Part shown: positions 1-7,070 of the stretch, piece by piece
Numbering within the stretch: the first letter of the stretch is position 1
Layout of the letters: each line of letters opens with the position of its first letter
Made by a program: the position numbers and the translations under genes
The notes under the pieces: generated by a model
What the model was told of the DNA's origin: nothing
Databases searched by the model: none
The model's input: the letters and a program-made list of their open reading frames with translations, nothing else
NCBI GenBank assembly: GCA_018659505.1
Contig: JABJMI010000507.1
Span: 1-9,052, forward strand
Direction: 5' to 3'
Length of the DNA stretch: 9,052 nt
Source of the DNA: Planctomicrobium sp.
GTDB lineage: Bacteria; Planctomycetota; Planctomycetia; Planctomycetales; Planctomycetaceae

Positions 1-82
1 AGATTCCGAAACCGCTTTCGGGTGTAGCATCGTCGGGATGGCGTTGGTTACTTTGGGTTTGTGGATCAGTGTGTTGTTTTAA
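1..82 (+). CDS. C-terminal tail of a probable membrane protein (5' end outside window)
   Basis: Reading from base 2 gives an open frame of 26 codons that ends at TAA (80-82). The last 20 or so residues are strongly hydrophobic (SIVGMALVTLGLWISVLF at the very end), which looks like a terminal transmembrane helix. One other plus frame is also open across this stretch but encodes no recognisable pattern, and the third is closed by a TAG at 25-27. The stop of this frame abuts the stop of the convergent 483-aa gene with no spacer. Function cannot be told from so short a piece. The call rests on hydrophobic character and on the stop lying exactly at the gene junction, so it is only moderately supported. 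Confidence 0.45.
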   Translation, partial: DSETAFGCSIVGMALVTLGLWISVLF

Positions 83-1534
83 TCACTTTCTGGCATTAAT
101 CTCAATTGAATCCCAAAACTTTGAAAGATCATCGGGGCGTCCTTCTTTGTATGAAATGATCACAATCATTGCGAAATCATCTCCAATAATGTACTTGGCG
201 TCGGAGATCATCTCTCCTTGTTGAACTGAGAAATGTCGTGCAGGAAATCCCTGGAATTCCGACTCGGAGTCATCTATTACTTCCAAGTTACCTGGAATCA
301 TGGCAGCGATAGGAGCTTTCAAGAGCTGATTCAACAACTCTGGTTCCATTTTTTCTGAATATTTCACCCAATCAAGCCTGAGGCTTGCTGTTCTTGTCCT
401 GCCTGTATATTTCGAAATCTTAGTTTGAATTGAAGTCTCACCAAACGGTATTGTCCGCGTTGAGACCATTTCAGTGTCGTCTGGAACAAGTAAGTCAAAA
501 CTTCCCCCCGCTGGTTTGAGCATCTTCCAATTCGAATCAAATTCAGTGTTTGTTTTGGAGGACAAGTTCTGTGATGAACTCCCAGCACGCATACGAGCGA
601 CTGCTTCCTCATGCTTCTTTTTCATTTCAGCATGTCGGTCACTTGAAGCCCCTCGAAGTTCCTCTGCTGTTGGAATTTTAAACGGTTCCGTCGAGACCAC
701 TTCTGCTCCTTCGAAGGTCAAGAAAAGTTCGCCGTTCGGCTTTGACAATAAATACTCCTTTTCCATCGGATGCCATTCTCTTGCAACGGTAAGATCATCA
801 ATAGAACCAATTACAAAAGAATTCGACACTTTGAATTGCGCGGGACCAGACCCGATACCGGCACTTAATTGGCGATTCATTCTGTAGTTGCCATCATTTG
901 CAACGATATAGATTTCCCAATCCTGATACCGAGAGGAGTCAAACTCGGCATTCGGAGAGACCAAGAGATGCAGGCTCGCAGTCAACGTCTCTTTTCGTCT
1001 TTTACTCCCAGGAAATTTAACAGACGTCATCCGAGTAAAACCTCTTGAGGGTCCGATCTTTCTTCTCGCAAAAACGTAAAAGGATTGTTCGCCGATAGGT
1101 TCAATCTTTTCAACGTCAAATGTGAAGTTCGCTTTTTTTATAGCTACCGTATCGAAACTGACACTTGCATTTGAGATTTCTAGCCAAGGATCAATAGACC
1201 GCCTTCTCAATGGATATGAGATTGTATTTTCCTTGAACTCAACGATCTGCTCGCCGAAAGTATCACCATAAATCTTTTCGCCTTCAGCAGGTGGCCATTC
1301 TGTCGACTTTGTATTGGTAACTGTTCGGAACGCTTTTCCACCGAGACGATAGACTTTACTCGGCACATCAAGCGCAAACAGAATTCCAAGCACAAGCACG
1401 AGAGAGACTGGGACCAAAACCAGAGGAAAAGTAAAGATTGCTGGGACGTTACTTTTCTTCCTTTTTTTGGAGCGTTTTCTTTTTCTCTTATTCATGGACG
1501 GATTTCTGCGAGAAGAAGCAGGTCTGTTTGGCAT
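83..1534 (-). CDS. Membrane-anchored protein of unknown function, 483 aa
   Basis: I do not recognise this family. The N-terminus is very basic (residues 15-28 are almost all Lys/Arg). One hydrophobic helix follows at about residues 32-56, and the rest is hydrophilic. This suggests a single-pass, N-in protein with a large extracytoplasmic part. The middle (about 75-285) is beta-rich. A charged helical linker with many Glu/Lys/Arg lies near 290-320. The last 150 residues look like a compact alpha/beta domain ending in a stretch rich in Ile/Val; a PsbP/Mog1-like fold is conceivable but unproven. The start at 1534 is an ATG with a weak upstream GAAAG. A second ATG at codon 14 (1495) has no visible ribosome site. 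The gene begins 10 bp after the stop of the DUF2007/zinc-ribbon frame, so the two are probably cotranscribed. Confidence 0.75.
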   Translation of the reverse strand: MPNRPASSRRNPSMNKRKRKRSKKRKKSNVPAIFTFPLVLVPVSLVLVLGILFALDVPSKVYRLGGKAFRTVTNTKSTEWPPAEGEKIYGDTFGEQIVEFKENTISYPLRRRSIDPWLEISNASVSFDTVAIKKANFTFDVEKIEPIGEQSFYVFARRKIGPSRGFTRMTSVKFPGSKRRKETLTASLHLLVSPNAEFDSSRYQDWEIYIVANDGNYRMNRQLSAGIGSGPAQFKVSNSFVIGSIDDLTVAREWHPMEKEYLLSKPNGELFLTFEGAEVVSTEPFKIPTAEELRGASSDRHAEMKKKHEEAVARMRAGSSSQNLSSKTNTEFDSNWKMLKPAGGSFDLLVPDDTEMVSTRTIPFGETSIQTKISKYTGRTRTASLRLDWVKYSEKMEPELLNQLLKAPIAAMIPGNLEVIDDSESEFQGFPARHFSVQQGEMISDAKYIIGDDFAMIVIISYKEGRPDDLSKFWDSIEINARK

Positions 1535-1544
1535 GAATCGACTT

Positions 1545-1922
1545 TCAAGTGTAGAAAAGCGGGGAAATCATTAAGACGTAAAAAGAGAGCAACCCGAGGA
1601 GCGTCCCCAGCACGATGAACCAAGACGCGTATAGTTTCGCCTGATTCGTATTTGAATCAGAACGCACGGAGAGTCTTACCAGCAACCGCAATGCATAAAA
1701 GAGAATTGGAAAAAAGGCAATTCCTAAGACCGCTGCCTTCCATGCGCGGTCCAATAAATCAGCGGTCGGTTCTTCAGCAGTCGTTGCGAAATCTGAATCG
1801 ATGTCGCTTTGCCCCGAATCAAGACTTGCTATCAGTTCTTCTGATCGCTCTTGCCCACAAGACCAACAGACCTCGAAGTTTGCATCAACGGTTTCTTTGC
1901 ATTGAGGACAAAGCCACTCTCC
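1545..1922 (-). pseudogene. 3' part of split DUF2007 gene: zinc ribbon plus two transmembrane helices, out of frame
   Basis: This stretch is open from 1922 to the TGA at 1545-1547 in the frame one base away from the upstream DUF2007 frame. Read through the junction it gives KKGEWLCPQC, then a CX2C-X10-CX2C zinc ribbon (CPQC and CWSCG), then an acidic linker of about 30 residues. Two hydrophobic helices follow (roughly residues 142-163 and 176-203 of a joined 205-aa product), ending at LFYT. There is no ATG or GTG in frame before the helices, only a TTG at 1752-1754, so it is unlikely to be translated on its own. Zinc ribbons of this CPxC...CWxCG type commonly follow a DUF2007 domain in planctomycete proteins. 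The break therefore looks like one gene split by a one-base insertion, either real or a sequencing error. Confidence 0.7.
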
Positions 1923-2163
1923 CTTTTTTCGGCTTAGTCTCTCTTTTTAACGCAGTCAACAATTCGACCGCTCTCTCGGAGTCAACGACGAGACCCTGTA
2001 AACGAACGCCGCCGGTCGCAGTCCCGAAATAATTTAATGTTGTACCAATCACTTCCCCGAGGAGATGAGACTCTACGCCATTTTCTGCAAGGTACGCCTG
2101 AGCCATAGCAGCTTCTTCAGGCTGCTGAAACATCGCAAAAGTCACCGTACCAGCATCACTCAT
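1885..2163 (-). CDS. DUF2007-domain protein, N-terminal part of a frameshifted gene
   Basis: This is a 92-codon frame from ATG at 2163. A TTG 12 bp further upstream also extends the frame, but the ATG is the likelier start, with a run of five G about five bases upstream. Residues 5-70 match the DUF2007 pattern: a sequence like VTFAMFQQPEEAAMAQAYL, then a GVES...G segment, then GGVRLQGLVV, then an ERAVELL helix. DUF2007 is annotated as a putative signal-transducing domain and no biochemical role is established. After Lys80 the annotated frame runs into 11 residues that look like noise and stops, while the expected zinc ribbon continues in another frame. It lies 57 bp downstream of thiC on the same strand with no clear terminator between. 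Confidence 0.65.
   Translation of the reverse strand: MSDAGTVTFAMFQQPEEAAMAQAYLAENGVESHLLGEVIGTTLNYFGTATGGVRLQGLVVDSERAVELLTALKRETKPKKGRVALSSMQRNR
1921..1929 (-). other. Frameshift site, A6G3 homopolymer
   Basis: On the minus strand the gene reads CCG AAAAAA GGG AGAG. Removing one A, or skipping one G, gives CCG AAA AAG GGA GAG TGG and joins the DUF2007 frame to the zinc-ribbon frame, with KKGEWLCPQC across the junction. The shift is +1 relative to the upstream frame, so it is not the classic minus-one A AAA AAG arrangement. It also lacks the in-frame stop used by prfB-type +1 sites. A homopolymer indel or assembly error is the simplest reading. Confidence 0.7.
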
Positions 2164-2220
2164 GACAGCCCCCAAATTGAATCGATCAGCTTTTGATGGT
2201 AAATCGACTAGCCCTGCGTA

Positions 2221-4047
2221 TCACTTCGTCTCCAACTCAACGAGATTCACATCCTTCTGGATCTCTTTAGCCGCCTCGTCATCAACGTAGTCGCTGTGGC
2301 AGTTGGCTTTGTCGTCTTTAGTGCCGACGGCTTTCTTGGTTTTCGATGCGAGTTTGTGGATCTCATCGGGTGAGAGGACGCCGCGTTTTTCGAGGATCTC
2401 TTTCTGTTCTGCGGTAAGAGCCGAAGTGACTTTCGCTTTGTCCCATTTGTAGTCGTCGTCTTTGCCGGAGGCGAACTGGACGATCTCTTTACTGATACGG
2501 ACGCTGCACCAGTCGTGACCGCACATGGCACAGAAGTCAGTGTCGACGTCGAGGTCTTCATCGTGATAGGCGCGGGCGGTATCGGGATCGAAGCTCAGTT
2601 CGAAGTGCTTCTCCCAGTTGAGTGCGGCGCGGGCTTTCGTCAGTTCGTCGTCTGCATCACGCGTTCCTGGAATACCCAAAGCAACATCGGCAGCGTGAGC
2701 GGCAATCTTGTAAGCGATGCAACCTTGTTTGACGTCGTCTTTTTTCGGAAGTCCCAAGTGTTCTTTCGGAGTCACATAGCAGAGCATACTCGCACCGTGA
2801 TATCCCGCAGCTGTCGCACCGATGCAACTGGTGATGTGATCGTAACCGGGGAAGATGTCGGTCACCAATGGTCCAAGCACATAGAAGGGAGCACCGTGGC
2901 ACAAGGTACGTTGCAACTTCATGTTGTATTCAATTTGGTCGAACGGAACATGTCCCGGACCTTCGACCATCACCTGCACACCTTTTCGCCAGGCACGTTC
3001 GGTCAGTTCGCCCAGAGTACAAAGTTCAGCAAGCTGAGCCTGATCCGTTGCATCAGCGAGTCCACCGGGACGTAGTCCGTCACCAATCGAGAAGGTGACA
3101 TCGTACTCACGCATGACATCACAAATTTGTTCCCAACCTGTGTACATCGGGTTTTCTTCATCGTGATCGATCATCCATTTCGCGAGCAGCGATCCCCCGC
3201 GCGAGACGATGCCGATGAGACGTTCTTTCACATACTGCAAATGCTCGTGCATCACGCCCGCATGAATCGTGAAGTAATCGACACCTTGCGCCGCCTGATG
3301 TTGCAGCGACTCTAAAATGATTTCCATATTGAGATCGTACAACTTACGACCGATGATCATCGAGTAGATCGGCACGGTTCCGATGGGGACGTTACTATTA
3401 TGGATGATCGCTTCTCGGCAGCCATCAATGTCTCCCCCGGTGGAGAGATCCATCACGGTGTCGGCGCCCCACTGCTCTGCCCATTTCAGTTTCTCAACTT
3501 CTTCATCTGTTCCCGAGGAAACAGGCGACGCCCCCATGTTGGCGTTGATCTTTGTCTTCGATGCACGACCGATCGCCATTGGATCGAGTTCATGCTGCAA
3601 GTGAACCTTGTTCGCAGGAATGACCATCCGACCGGCAGAGACTTCGTCACGAACCTGTTCGGGTGTGAGATGCGTTTCCCGCTCAGCGACCCTTTCCATC
3701 TCAGGCGTCACAATTCCGACACGAGCAGATTCAAGCTGAGTGATTGGTTCGAAGTCAGCTGGAAAGGTCACTTCTCGCAACGACGTGTCTGATTGAGTAA
3801 AAACAACTCGACCACTCTCGGAGCAAACATCTCCTTCAGTGATGACACCTGTGGACCAGTTCTCAGGCAAAAAGTCCCAAGCTGTTTTGTTAGAAGGCTC
3901 GGGCATCCCCGGTGTATCAGGCGAAGCAAACGTCCAGCGACCATCGACACCAGGAGCAATCTGAGCTTTCTTCGCAAAGCTACCGGGATTGGTTCCAGCG
4001 GAAGTGGTGGAAGGATTTTGACCCAGTTCAGGAAGTTGGTATGACAT
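2221..4047 (-). CDS. thiC: Phosphomethylpyrimidine synthase ThiC (HMP-P synthase)
   Basis: ThiC is a radical-SAM enzyme that rearranges aminoimidazole ribotide into 4-amino-5-hydroxymethyl-2-methylpyrimidine phosphate, the pyrimidine half of thiamin, in the cytoplasm. The core is unmistakable: [52 protein letters not shown] and [18 protein letters not shown]. The C-terminal CX2CX4C cluster motif (CAMCGHDWC, Cys506, 509 and 514 counting from the chosen start) binds the 4Fe-4S cluster. The start at 4047 is preferred because AGAAAGG lies nine bases upstream; an ATG three codons earlier (4056) directly abuts that site. The product is 608 aa. The first ~90 residues do not show the usual VYDTSGPY-type N-terminal motif, and about 94 residues follow the last cluster cysteine, longer than usual. 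It is transcribed away from the lipoprotein pair and may lead an operon with the DUF2007 and 483-aa genes. Confidence 0.97.
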   Translation of the reverse strand: MSYQLPELGQNPSTTSAGTNPGSFAKKAQIAPGVDGRWTFASPDTPGMPEPSNKTAWDFLPENWSTGVITEGDVCSESGRVVFTQSDTSLREVTFPADFEPITQLESARVGIVTPEMERVAERETHLTPEQVRDEVSAGRMVIPANKVHLQHELDPMAIGRASKTKINANMGASPVSSGTDEEVEKLKWAEQWGADTVMDLSTGGDIDGCREAIIHNSNVPIGTVPIYSMIIGRKLYDLNMEIILESLQHQAAQGVDYFTIHAGVMHEHLQYVKERLIGIVSRGGSLLAKWMIDHDEENPMYTGWEQICDVMREYDVTFSIGDGLRPGGLADATDQAQLAELCTLGELTERAWRKGVQVMVEGPGHVPFDQIEYNMKLQRTLCHGAPFYVLGPLVTDIFPGYDHITSCIGATAAGYHGASMLCYVTPKEHLGLPKKDDVKQGCIAYKIAAHAADVALGIPGTRDADDELTKARAALNWEKHFELSFDPDTARAYHDEDLDVDTDFCAMCGHDWCSVRISKEIVQFASGKDDDYKWDKAKVTSALTAEQKEILEKRGVLSPDEIHKLASKTKKAVGTKDDKANCHSDYVDDEAAKEIQKDVNLVELETK

Positions 4048-4056
4048 ATTCGTCAT

Positions 4057-4063
4057 CCTTTCT
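4057..4063 (-). promoter_or_regulatory. Ribosome binding site of thiC
   Basis: On the minus strand AGAAAGG lies nine bases before the ATG at 4047 and directly abuts the ATG at 4056. The spacing favours 4047 as the true thiC start. Confidence 0.5.
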
Positions 4064-4077
4064 ATGGAAGACGCCGT

Positions 4078-4129
4078 AGCGGTTCTGTTTTGTATTTATA
4101 TTGTATGGGGTATCTCCCCAATAACCGCC
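4078..4129 (-). promoter_or_regulatory. Candidate structured leader of thiC
   Basis: On the minus strand GGCGGTT (4129-4123) pairs over seven bases, one of them a G-U, with AACCGCT (4084-4078). Inside lies a five-base hairpin, TGGGG/CCCCA with a five-base loop (4106-4120). The element sits 30 bp before the thiC start. The TPP riboswitch core (CUGAGA, and the ACCUGAU...GCGUAGGGA block) is not visible, so I do not call a THI box. It may be a leader structure of another kind, or chance pairing. Confidence 0.3.
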
Positions 4130-4224
4130 CTATCGTAACTGCGTGATGCCGCCTCGTCCATGGGCTGAATTGTGGAAAGTGGCTCAGGCACCTCGAATAA
4201 AGCGTTTGAGGAGCATTTCGTCAT
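4096..4224 (-). CDS. Possible 42-aa small ORF upstream of thiC
   Basis: An ATG at 4224 opens a 42-codon frame ending in TAA at 4096-4098, in the thiC leader and on the same strand. The product starts MTKCSSNALFEVPEPLSTIQ and is neither basic nor hydrophobic. No Shine-Dalgarno sequence precedes the ATG; the bases there are mostly A. It overlaps the candidate leader stem-loop. A frame this short can occur by chance, and it could equally be unstructured leader RNA. I list it because it fills nearly half of an otherwise empty divergent spacer and could be a leader peptide. Confidence 0.15.
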   Translation of the reverse strand: MTKCSSNALFEVPEPLSTIQPMDEAASRSYDRAVIGEIPHTI

Positions 4225-4313
4225 TTTTTGAGTTTTCAGGATATTCGCTTTCACAGACTGAGATGTTTCTTACGTATTATGCTTCAGAATGATCAATCTC
4301 CGTTTGTGCATTC

Positions 4314-4321
4314 AGGAAAGG
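4314..4321 (+). promoter_or_regulatory. Ribosome binding site of first lipoprotein gene
   Basis: AGGAAAGG ends five bases before the ATG at 4327. It is the best Shine-Dalgarno site in the window, and it fixes the start there rather than at the longer frame that opens at 4228. Confidence 0.7.
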
Positions 4322-4326
4322 CAACA

Positions 4327-4764
4327 ATGACAAACATTTCACCGATTCATCTTGGGCTATTACTGTCATTGTGCCTGATGGAAAGTGGCTGCAACTCTGA
4401 ACCGCCTCTACGTCAAAAAGTAATTGAACAGCGTGCACTGGATGCGATAGATTTTGAGGAACTCGAACCAGCAATACGAGAATTTATCGAACTTGCTCAG
4501 GCAAACAAGATGATAGGTCGACCGCTATCAGACTTTGAAGAATTGCTTGAACATGCACTATCGAGGGATAATCTTGATGACGGGACTCGTTTACATTCTT
4601 ACGATTTCACTCTGCCAATAACTGAAGATTTAAAAAATGCAAATCAAATATCAACTGATGGAGGAGAAGGCGGCGGTGTTGTATTTTGGCCTATGCTGGT
4701 GATTCGTGTTGATAAAAAGACACAGGAAATTGCTTATGTCTATGTTTATTTGCAAGGGCTTTGA
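4327..4764 (+). CDS. Small putative lipoprotein of unknown function, 145 aa (paralogue of next gene)
   Basis: The start at 4327 is set by a strong ribosome site. The frame extends to 4228, but the extra 33 residues would hide the signal sequence. Residues 6-18 are hydrophobic and end in LCLMESGC, with Cys22 as the likely lipidated residue. The lipobox is imperfect because position -3 is Glu. The mature part (about 123 aa) carries IDFEELEP, a helical segment with NKMIGRPLSDFEELLEHA, a beta-like YDFTLPIT, a glycine-rich turn (STDGGEGGG) and a beta strand pair at the end. The protein would sit in the periplasm or outer membrane. It is clearly related to the gene 45 bp downstream. The family is not one I recognise and no function is proposed. 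Confidence 0.8.
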   Translation: MTNISPIHLGLLLSLCLMESGCNSEPPLRQKVIEQRALDAIDFEELEPAIREFIELAQANKMIGRPLSDFEELLEHALSRDNLDDGTRLHSYDFTLPITEDLKNANQISTDGGEGGGVVFWPMLVIRVDKKTQEIAYVYVYLQGL

Positions 4765-4809
4765 TTCAGCAAAAGAGCGCCCCTTGTACTGCTATCGAAA
4801 GATTGCAAA

Positions 4810-5262
4810 ATGACCAAACAAATGAATGTGGGCGTTTATATTTTGAAATACCCAAAGCTTCCAGTTGTTCTTCTCGTGATGTTGTTTGTTTCTGGATGCC
4901 AACCGTCAGAAGCGTTGCCTAAGTCCGAAACGATTGAAGGCGACAGTTTAGAACGGATCGACTTTGAAAAGACAGCTCCCTCTGTGGGGCGTTTCATCTT
5001 GCAAGCAAGCGAGAATAAGACCATCGGTCAGCCAATCAGCGAATTTGGTGACCTCTTATCTCACGCTGACGTCATTACACTTTCTCCGTCAAAGAAATAC
5101 AAAAACTATGGTTTTCAGCTACCGCTGACTGAGTCTGCGATAGAAGCTAATGCCGTAGCGAACAGTGACGGCGGAATGCCTTATATCGTTCGGATGGGAA
5201 TATCGGTCGAACTCAAGAGTCAGACAGTCCATGGCGTTCACATCTTGATGCTGGGATTGTAA
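4810..5262 (+). CDS. Small putative lipoprotein of unknown function, 150 aa (paralogue of previous gene)
   Basis: A signal sequence (hydrophobic residues 17-27) ends in a good lipobox, FVSGC, with Cys30 as the lipidated residue. The mature domain aligns along its length with the preceding gene: IDFE, then a helix, NKTIGQPISEFGDLLSHA, YGFQLPLTE, NSDGG and a closing LGL. In the block from IDFE to LLxHA I count 19 identities in 37 positions. An alternative start at codon 5 (4822) is possible; the ribosome site before 4810 (GAAAG) is weak. The 45-bp gap and shared strand suggest cotranscription with the first copy. The two are probably products of a local tandem duplication that has since diverged. 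The molecular role is unknown. Confidence 0.82.
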   Translation: MTKQMNVGVYILKYPKLPVVLLVMLFVSGCQPSEALPKSETIEGDSLERIDFEKTAPSVGRFILQASENKTIGQPISEFGDLLSHADVITLSPSKKYKNYGFQLPLTESAIEANAVANSDGGMPYIVRMGISVELKSQTVHGVHILMLGL

Positions 5263-5423
5263 TCAATTCTTAACACGCTCTTCTTGCGAACAACAGATTA
5301 GCAGCTAAAATGCCCGATTCGACTTTTTTGAGAGTCAATCGGTAGCCAAGGTTCTAGGGGGTGCTCCCTGATAATTGTGAATCGACATGGCACGTAAGTA
5401 TTTATTGTAAGTGTGGCAATTTT
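5263..5423 (+). promoter_or_regulatory. Intergenic region with possible guaA promoter
   Basis: TTGTGA (5375-5380) and TATTTA (5399-5404) are spaced 18 bp apart and would start transcription about a dozen bases before the guaA ATG, giving a very short leader. An imperfect inverted repeat, GATTcGACT / AGTCAATC (5316-5340, one bulged base, loop TTTTTGAG), lies upstream. It could be the end of the lipoprotein transcript or an operator, though it lacks a trailing T tract. No purine riboswitch core is visible. Confidence 0.3.
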
Positions 5424-7016
5424 ATGACAACTTCTTCAACATCAGACGATTCACTGATGACCAGTGCGGGTGATATTCAGCAGGAAACGGTTCTGGTTCT
5501 GGATTTTGGATCACAGACGGCGCAGCTGATTGCTCGGCGGGTGCGGGATCAGCATGTCTTTTGTCAGTTGGTTCGGCACGACCTTTCGGCGGAGCGTATT
5601 CGGGAGATCGCTCCGAAAGGTTTGATTCTTTCTGGCGGACCAGCGAGCGTGTATGCCGATGGTTCTCCGCAGGTTGATCCGGGAATCTTTGATCTGGGGA
5701 TTCCAGTTCTCGGAATCTGTTATGGAATGCAGGCGGAATGTCGATCACTTGGTTGCGAAGTGAAGCCGAGCCTCTCGCGAGAATTCGGACACACCGAGAT
5801 AAACTGCGAAGATGGTGGACCGCTCTTTGCTGGTCTGCCGGACAAGTTCACTGTGTGGATGAGTCACGGAGATCGTGTTGAGAATCTGCATGAGAACTTC
5901 GTGGTTCTCGCAGAAACTGAAGACTGCCCGAACGCAGCGATCAAACATCGTGAACGTGAAATCTACGGTTTGCAGTTTCACCCGGAAGTAACGCACACTC
6001 AACATGGCGAACACTTAATCGGCAACTTCATTCGCAAGATTTGTGGCTGCGAAGGTTCGTGGAAAATCTCTTCTTTCATCGATCAAGAGATTGAAGCGAT
6101 CCGCGAACGTGTTGGCGATTCGCGGGTGATTTGTGGTCTCTCGGGTGGAGTTGATTCCTCGGTGACCGCTGCCCTTCTCTACAAAGCAATTGGTTCACAA
6201 CTGACATGTATCTTTGTCGACAACGGGTTGTTGCGAAAAGGAGAGCGCGAACAAGTCGAATACGAATTCGGAGAGCATTTCAAAACTGACCTGCGAGTCG
6301 TCGATGCACGCGAGAGATTCCTCACCGCATTAGCAGGTGTCAGCGATCCGCAGAAAAAACGAAAGATCATCGGCAAAGAATTTATCGATGTCTTCAAAGA
6401 TGAGTCGAAAGATATTGATGACGCAAGGTTTCTCGCACAGGGAACTCTCTATCCTGATGTGATCGAATCGGGAGCAAATCCTGATGGACCGGCTGCGACG
6501 ATTAAGTATCACCACAATGTGGGGGGCTTGCCGAAGGAGTTGGGATTCGAGTTGATTGAGCCGATGCGAATGCTCTTCAAAGACGAAGTTCGCCTAATGG
6601 GGCATGAACTTGGATTGCCCGAGAAACTAATCTGGCGACATCCCTTCCCCGGTCCCGGATTGGCGGTGCGTTGCCTAGGAGACATCACTCAAGAGCGACT
6701 GACAACACTACAAGAAGCAGACGCCATCTTCATCGATGAGCTTTACGCGTCGGATTACTACCACAAAGTTCAACAGGCGTTTGCTGTGTTGTTACCGCTG
6801 CAAACTGTTGGGGTGATGGGCGATGACAGAACCTACGAAGATGTGATCGCGATTCGCTCGGTTGATACCGACAACTTCATGACCGCTGATTGGTCACGTT
6901 TGCCGTATGATCTGCTTCAGCGAGTCTCAACGCGAATCATCAATTCGGTTCGCGGCGTGAATCGCGTGGTTTATGACGTGAGCTCGAAACCACCGAGTAC
7001 CATTGAATGGGAATAG
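5424..7016 (+). CDS. guaA: GMP synthase (glutamine-hydrolysing)
   Basis: GuaA aminates XMP to GMP using glutamine and ATP, the last step of GMP synthesis in the cytoplasm. Counting from the ATG at 5424 (530 aa), the class I glutamine amidotransferase domain spans about 22-205. Its nucleophile Cys99 lies in LGICYGMQ, and the His186/Glu188 pair lies in LQFHPEVTH. The ATP-pyrophosphatase domain follows, with the P-loop SGGVDSS at 240-246. The C-terminal dimerisation domain contains [14 protein letters not shown] and ends KPPSTIEWE, as is normal for the family. The length is close to the usual 510-530 residues. The frame extends upstream to a GTG at 5361, but that extension is not family-like; an ATG at 5457 is also possible. 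No strong ribosome site marks any of them. The gene is convergent with the oxidoreductase. Confidence 0.97.
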   Translation: MTTSSTSDDSLMTSAGDIQQETVLVLDFGSQTAQLIARRVRDQHVFCQLVRHDLSAERIREIAPKGLILSGGPASVYADGSPQVDPGIFDLGIPVLGICYGMQAECRSLGCEVKPSLSREFGHTEINCEDGGPLFAGLPDKFTVWMSHGDRVENLHENFVVLAETEDCPNAAIKHREREIYGLQFHPEVTHTQHGEHLIGNFIRKICGCEGSWKISSFIDQEIEAIRERVGDSRVICGLSGGVDSSVTAALLYKAIGSQLTCIFVDNGLLRKGEREQVEYEFGEHFKTDLRVVDARERFLTALAGVSDPQKKRKIIGKEFIDVFKDESKDIDDARFLAQGTLYPDVIESGANPDGPAATIKYHHNVGGLPKELGFELIEPMRMLFKDEVRLMGHELGLPEKLIWRHPFPGPGLAVRCLGDITQERLTTLQEADAIFIDELYASDYYHKVQQAFAVLLPLQTVGVMGDDRTYEDVIAIRSVDTDNFMTADWSRLPYDLLQRVSTRIINSVRGVNRVVYDVSSKPPSTIEWE

Positions 7017-7024
7017 ACGAGTTA

Positions 7025-7047
7025 GCCGGGCACTTGAAGTGTTCGGC
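7025..7047. terminator. Inverted repeat after guaA
   Basis: GCCGGGCACT and AGTGTTCGGC can pair over ten bases, two of them G-U, around a three-base loop, nine bases after the guaA stop. No T tract follows on the plus strand (it reads AAAACG), so it may act as a processing or rho-assisted end rather than a textbook intrinsic terminator. Confidence 0.45.
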
Positions 7048-7052
7048 AAAAC

Positions 7053-7070
7053 GCTTGATTAAAATCAAGC
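7053..7070. terminator. Inverted repeat at the convergent 3' ends
   Basis: GCTTGAT-TAAA-ATCAAGC is a perfect seven-base inverted repeat. It overlaps the stop codon (7065-7067) of the minus-strand oxidoreductase gene. No good T tract lies on either side, so termination strength is uncertain. Together with the hairpin at 7025 it fills the 48-bp gap between convergent genes. Confidence 0.4.

Larger units (their letters stand above)
4048..4326. other. Divergent intergenic region between thiC and the lipoprotein pair
   Basis: These 279 bp must hold the promoters of both thiC (-) and the first lipoprotein gene (+). On the plus strand a loose pair TTCACA (4250-4255) and TATTAT (4275-4280) is spaced 19 bp apart. 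On the minus strand the AT-rich stretch with TACAAT and TATAAA near 4096-4106 could serve as a -10 box. Neither is strong. No tRNA, known riboswitch or repeat was recognised here; the candidate leader stem and the small ORF are listed separately. Confidence 0.4.

Noticed and set aside
6..21. CCGAAA-CCGC-TTTCGG inverted repeat
   Set aside because: It is only six bases, lies in likely coding sequence and has no T tract; probably chance.
474..887. Plus-strand open frame opposite the 483-aa gene
   Set aside because: It is antisense to a longer frame with a clear basic-TM N-terminus, and its own product has no recognisable pattern or signal.
1921..1929. Programmed minus-one frameshift at A AAA AAG
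   Set aside because: The downstream zinc-ribbon frame is +1 relative to the upstream frame, so a minus-one slip would not reach it.
2515..3075. Long plus-strand open frame opposite thiC
   Set aside because: thiC is certain on the other strand over the same bases, and the antisense product has no family-like motifs.
4048..4326. TPP riboswitch upstream of thiC, suggested by a GTGCCTGAGCC string on the minus strand
   Set aside because: The string resembles only part of the CUGAGA block, and no GCGUAGGGA-like partner follows at the right distance.
5361..5423. Upstream GTG extension of guaA
   Set aside because: The extra 21 residues do not resemble GuaA, and the resulting start would lie before the likely promoter.
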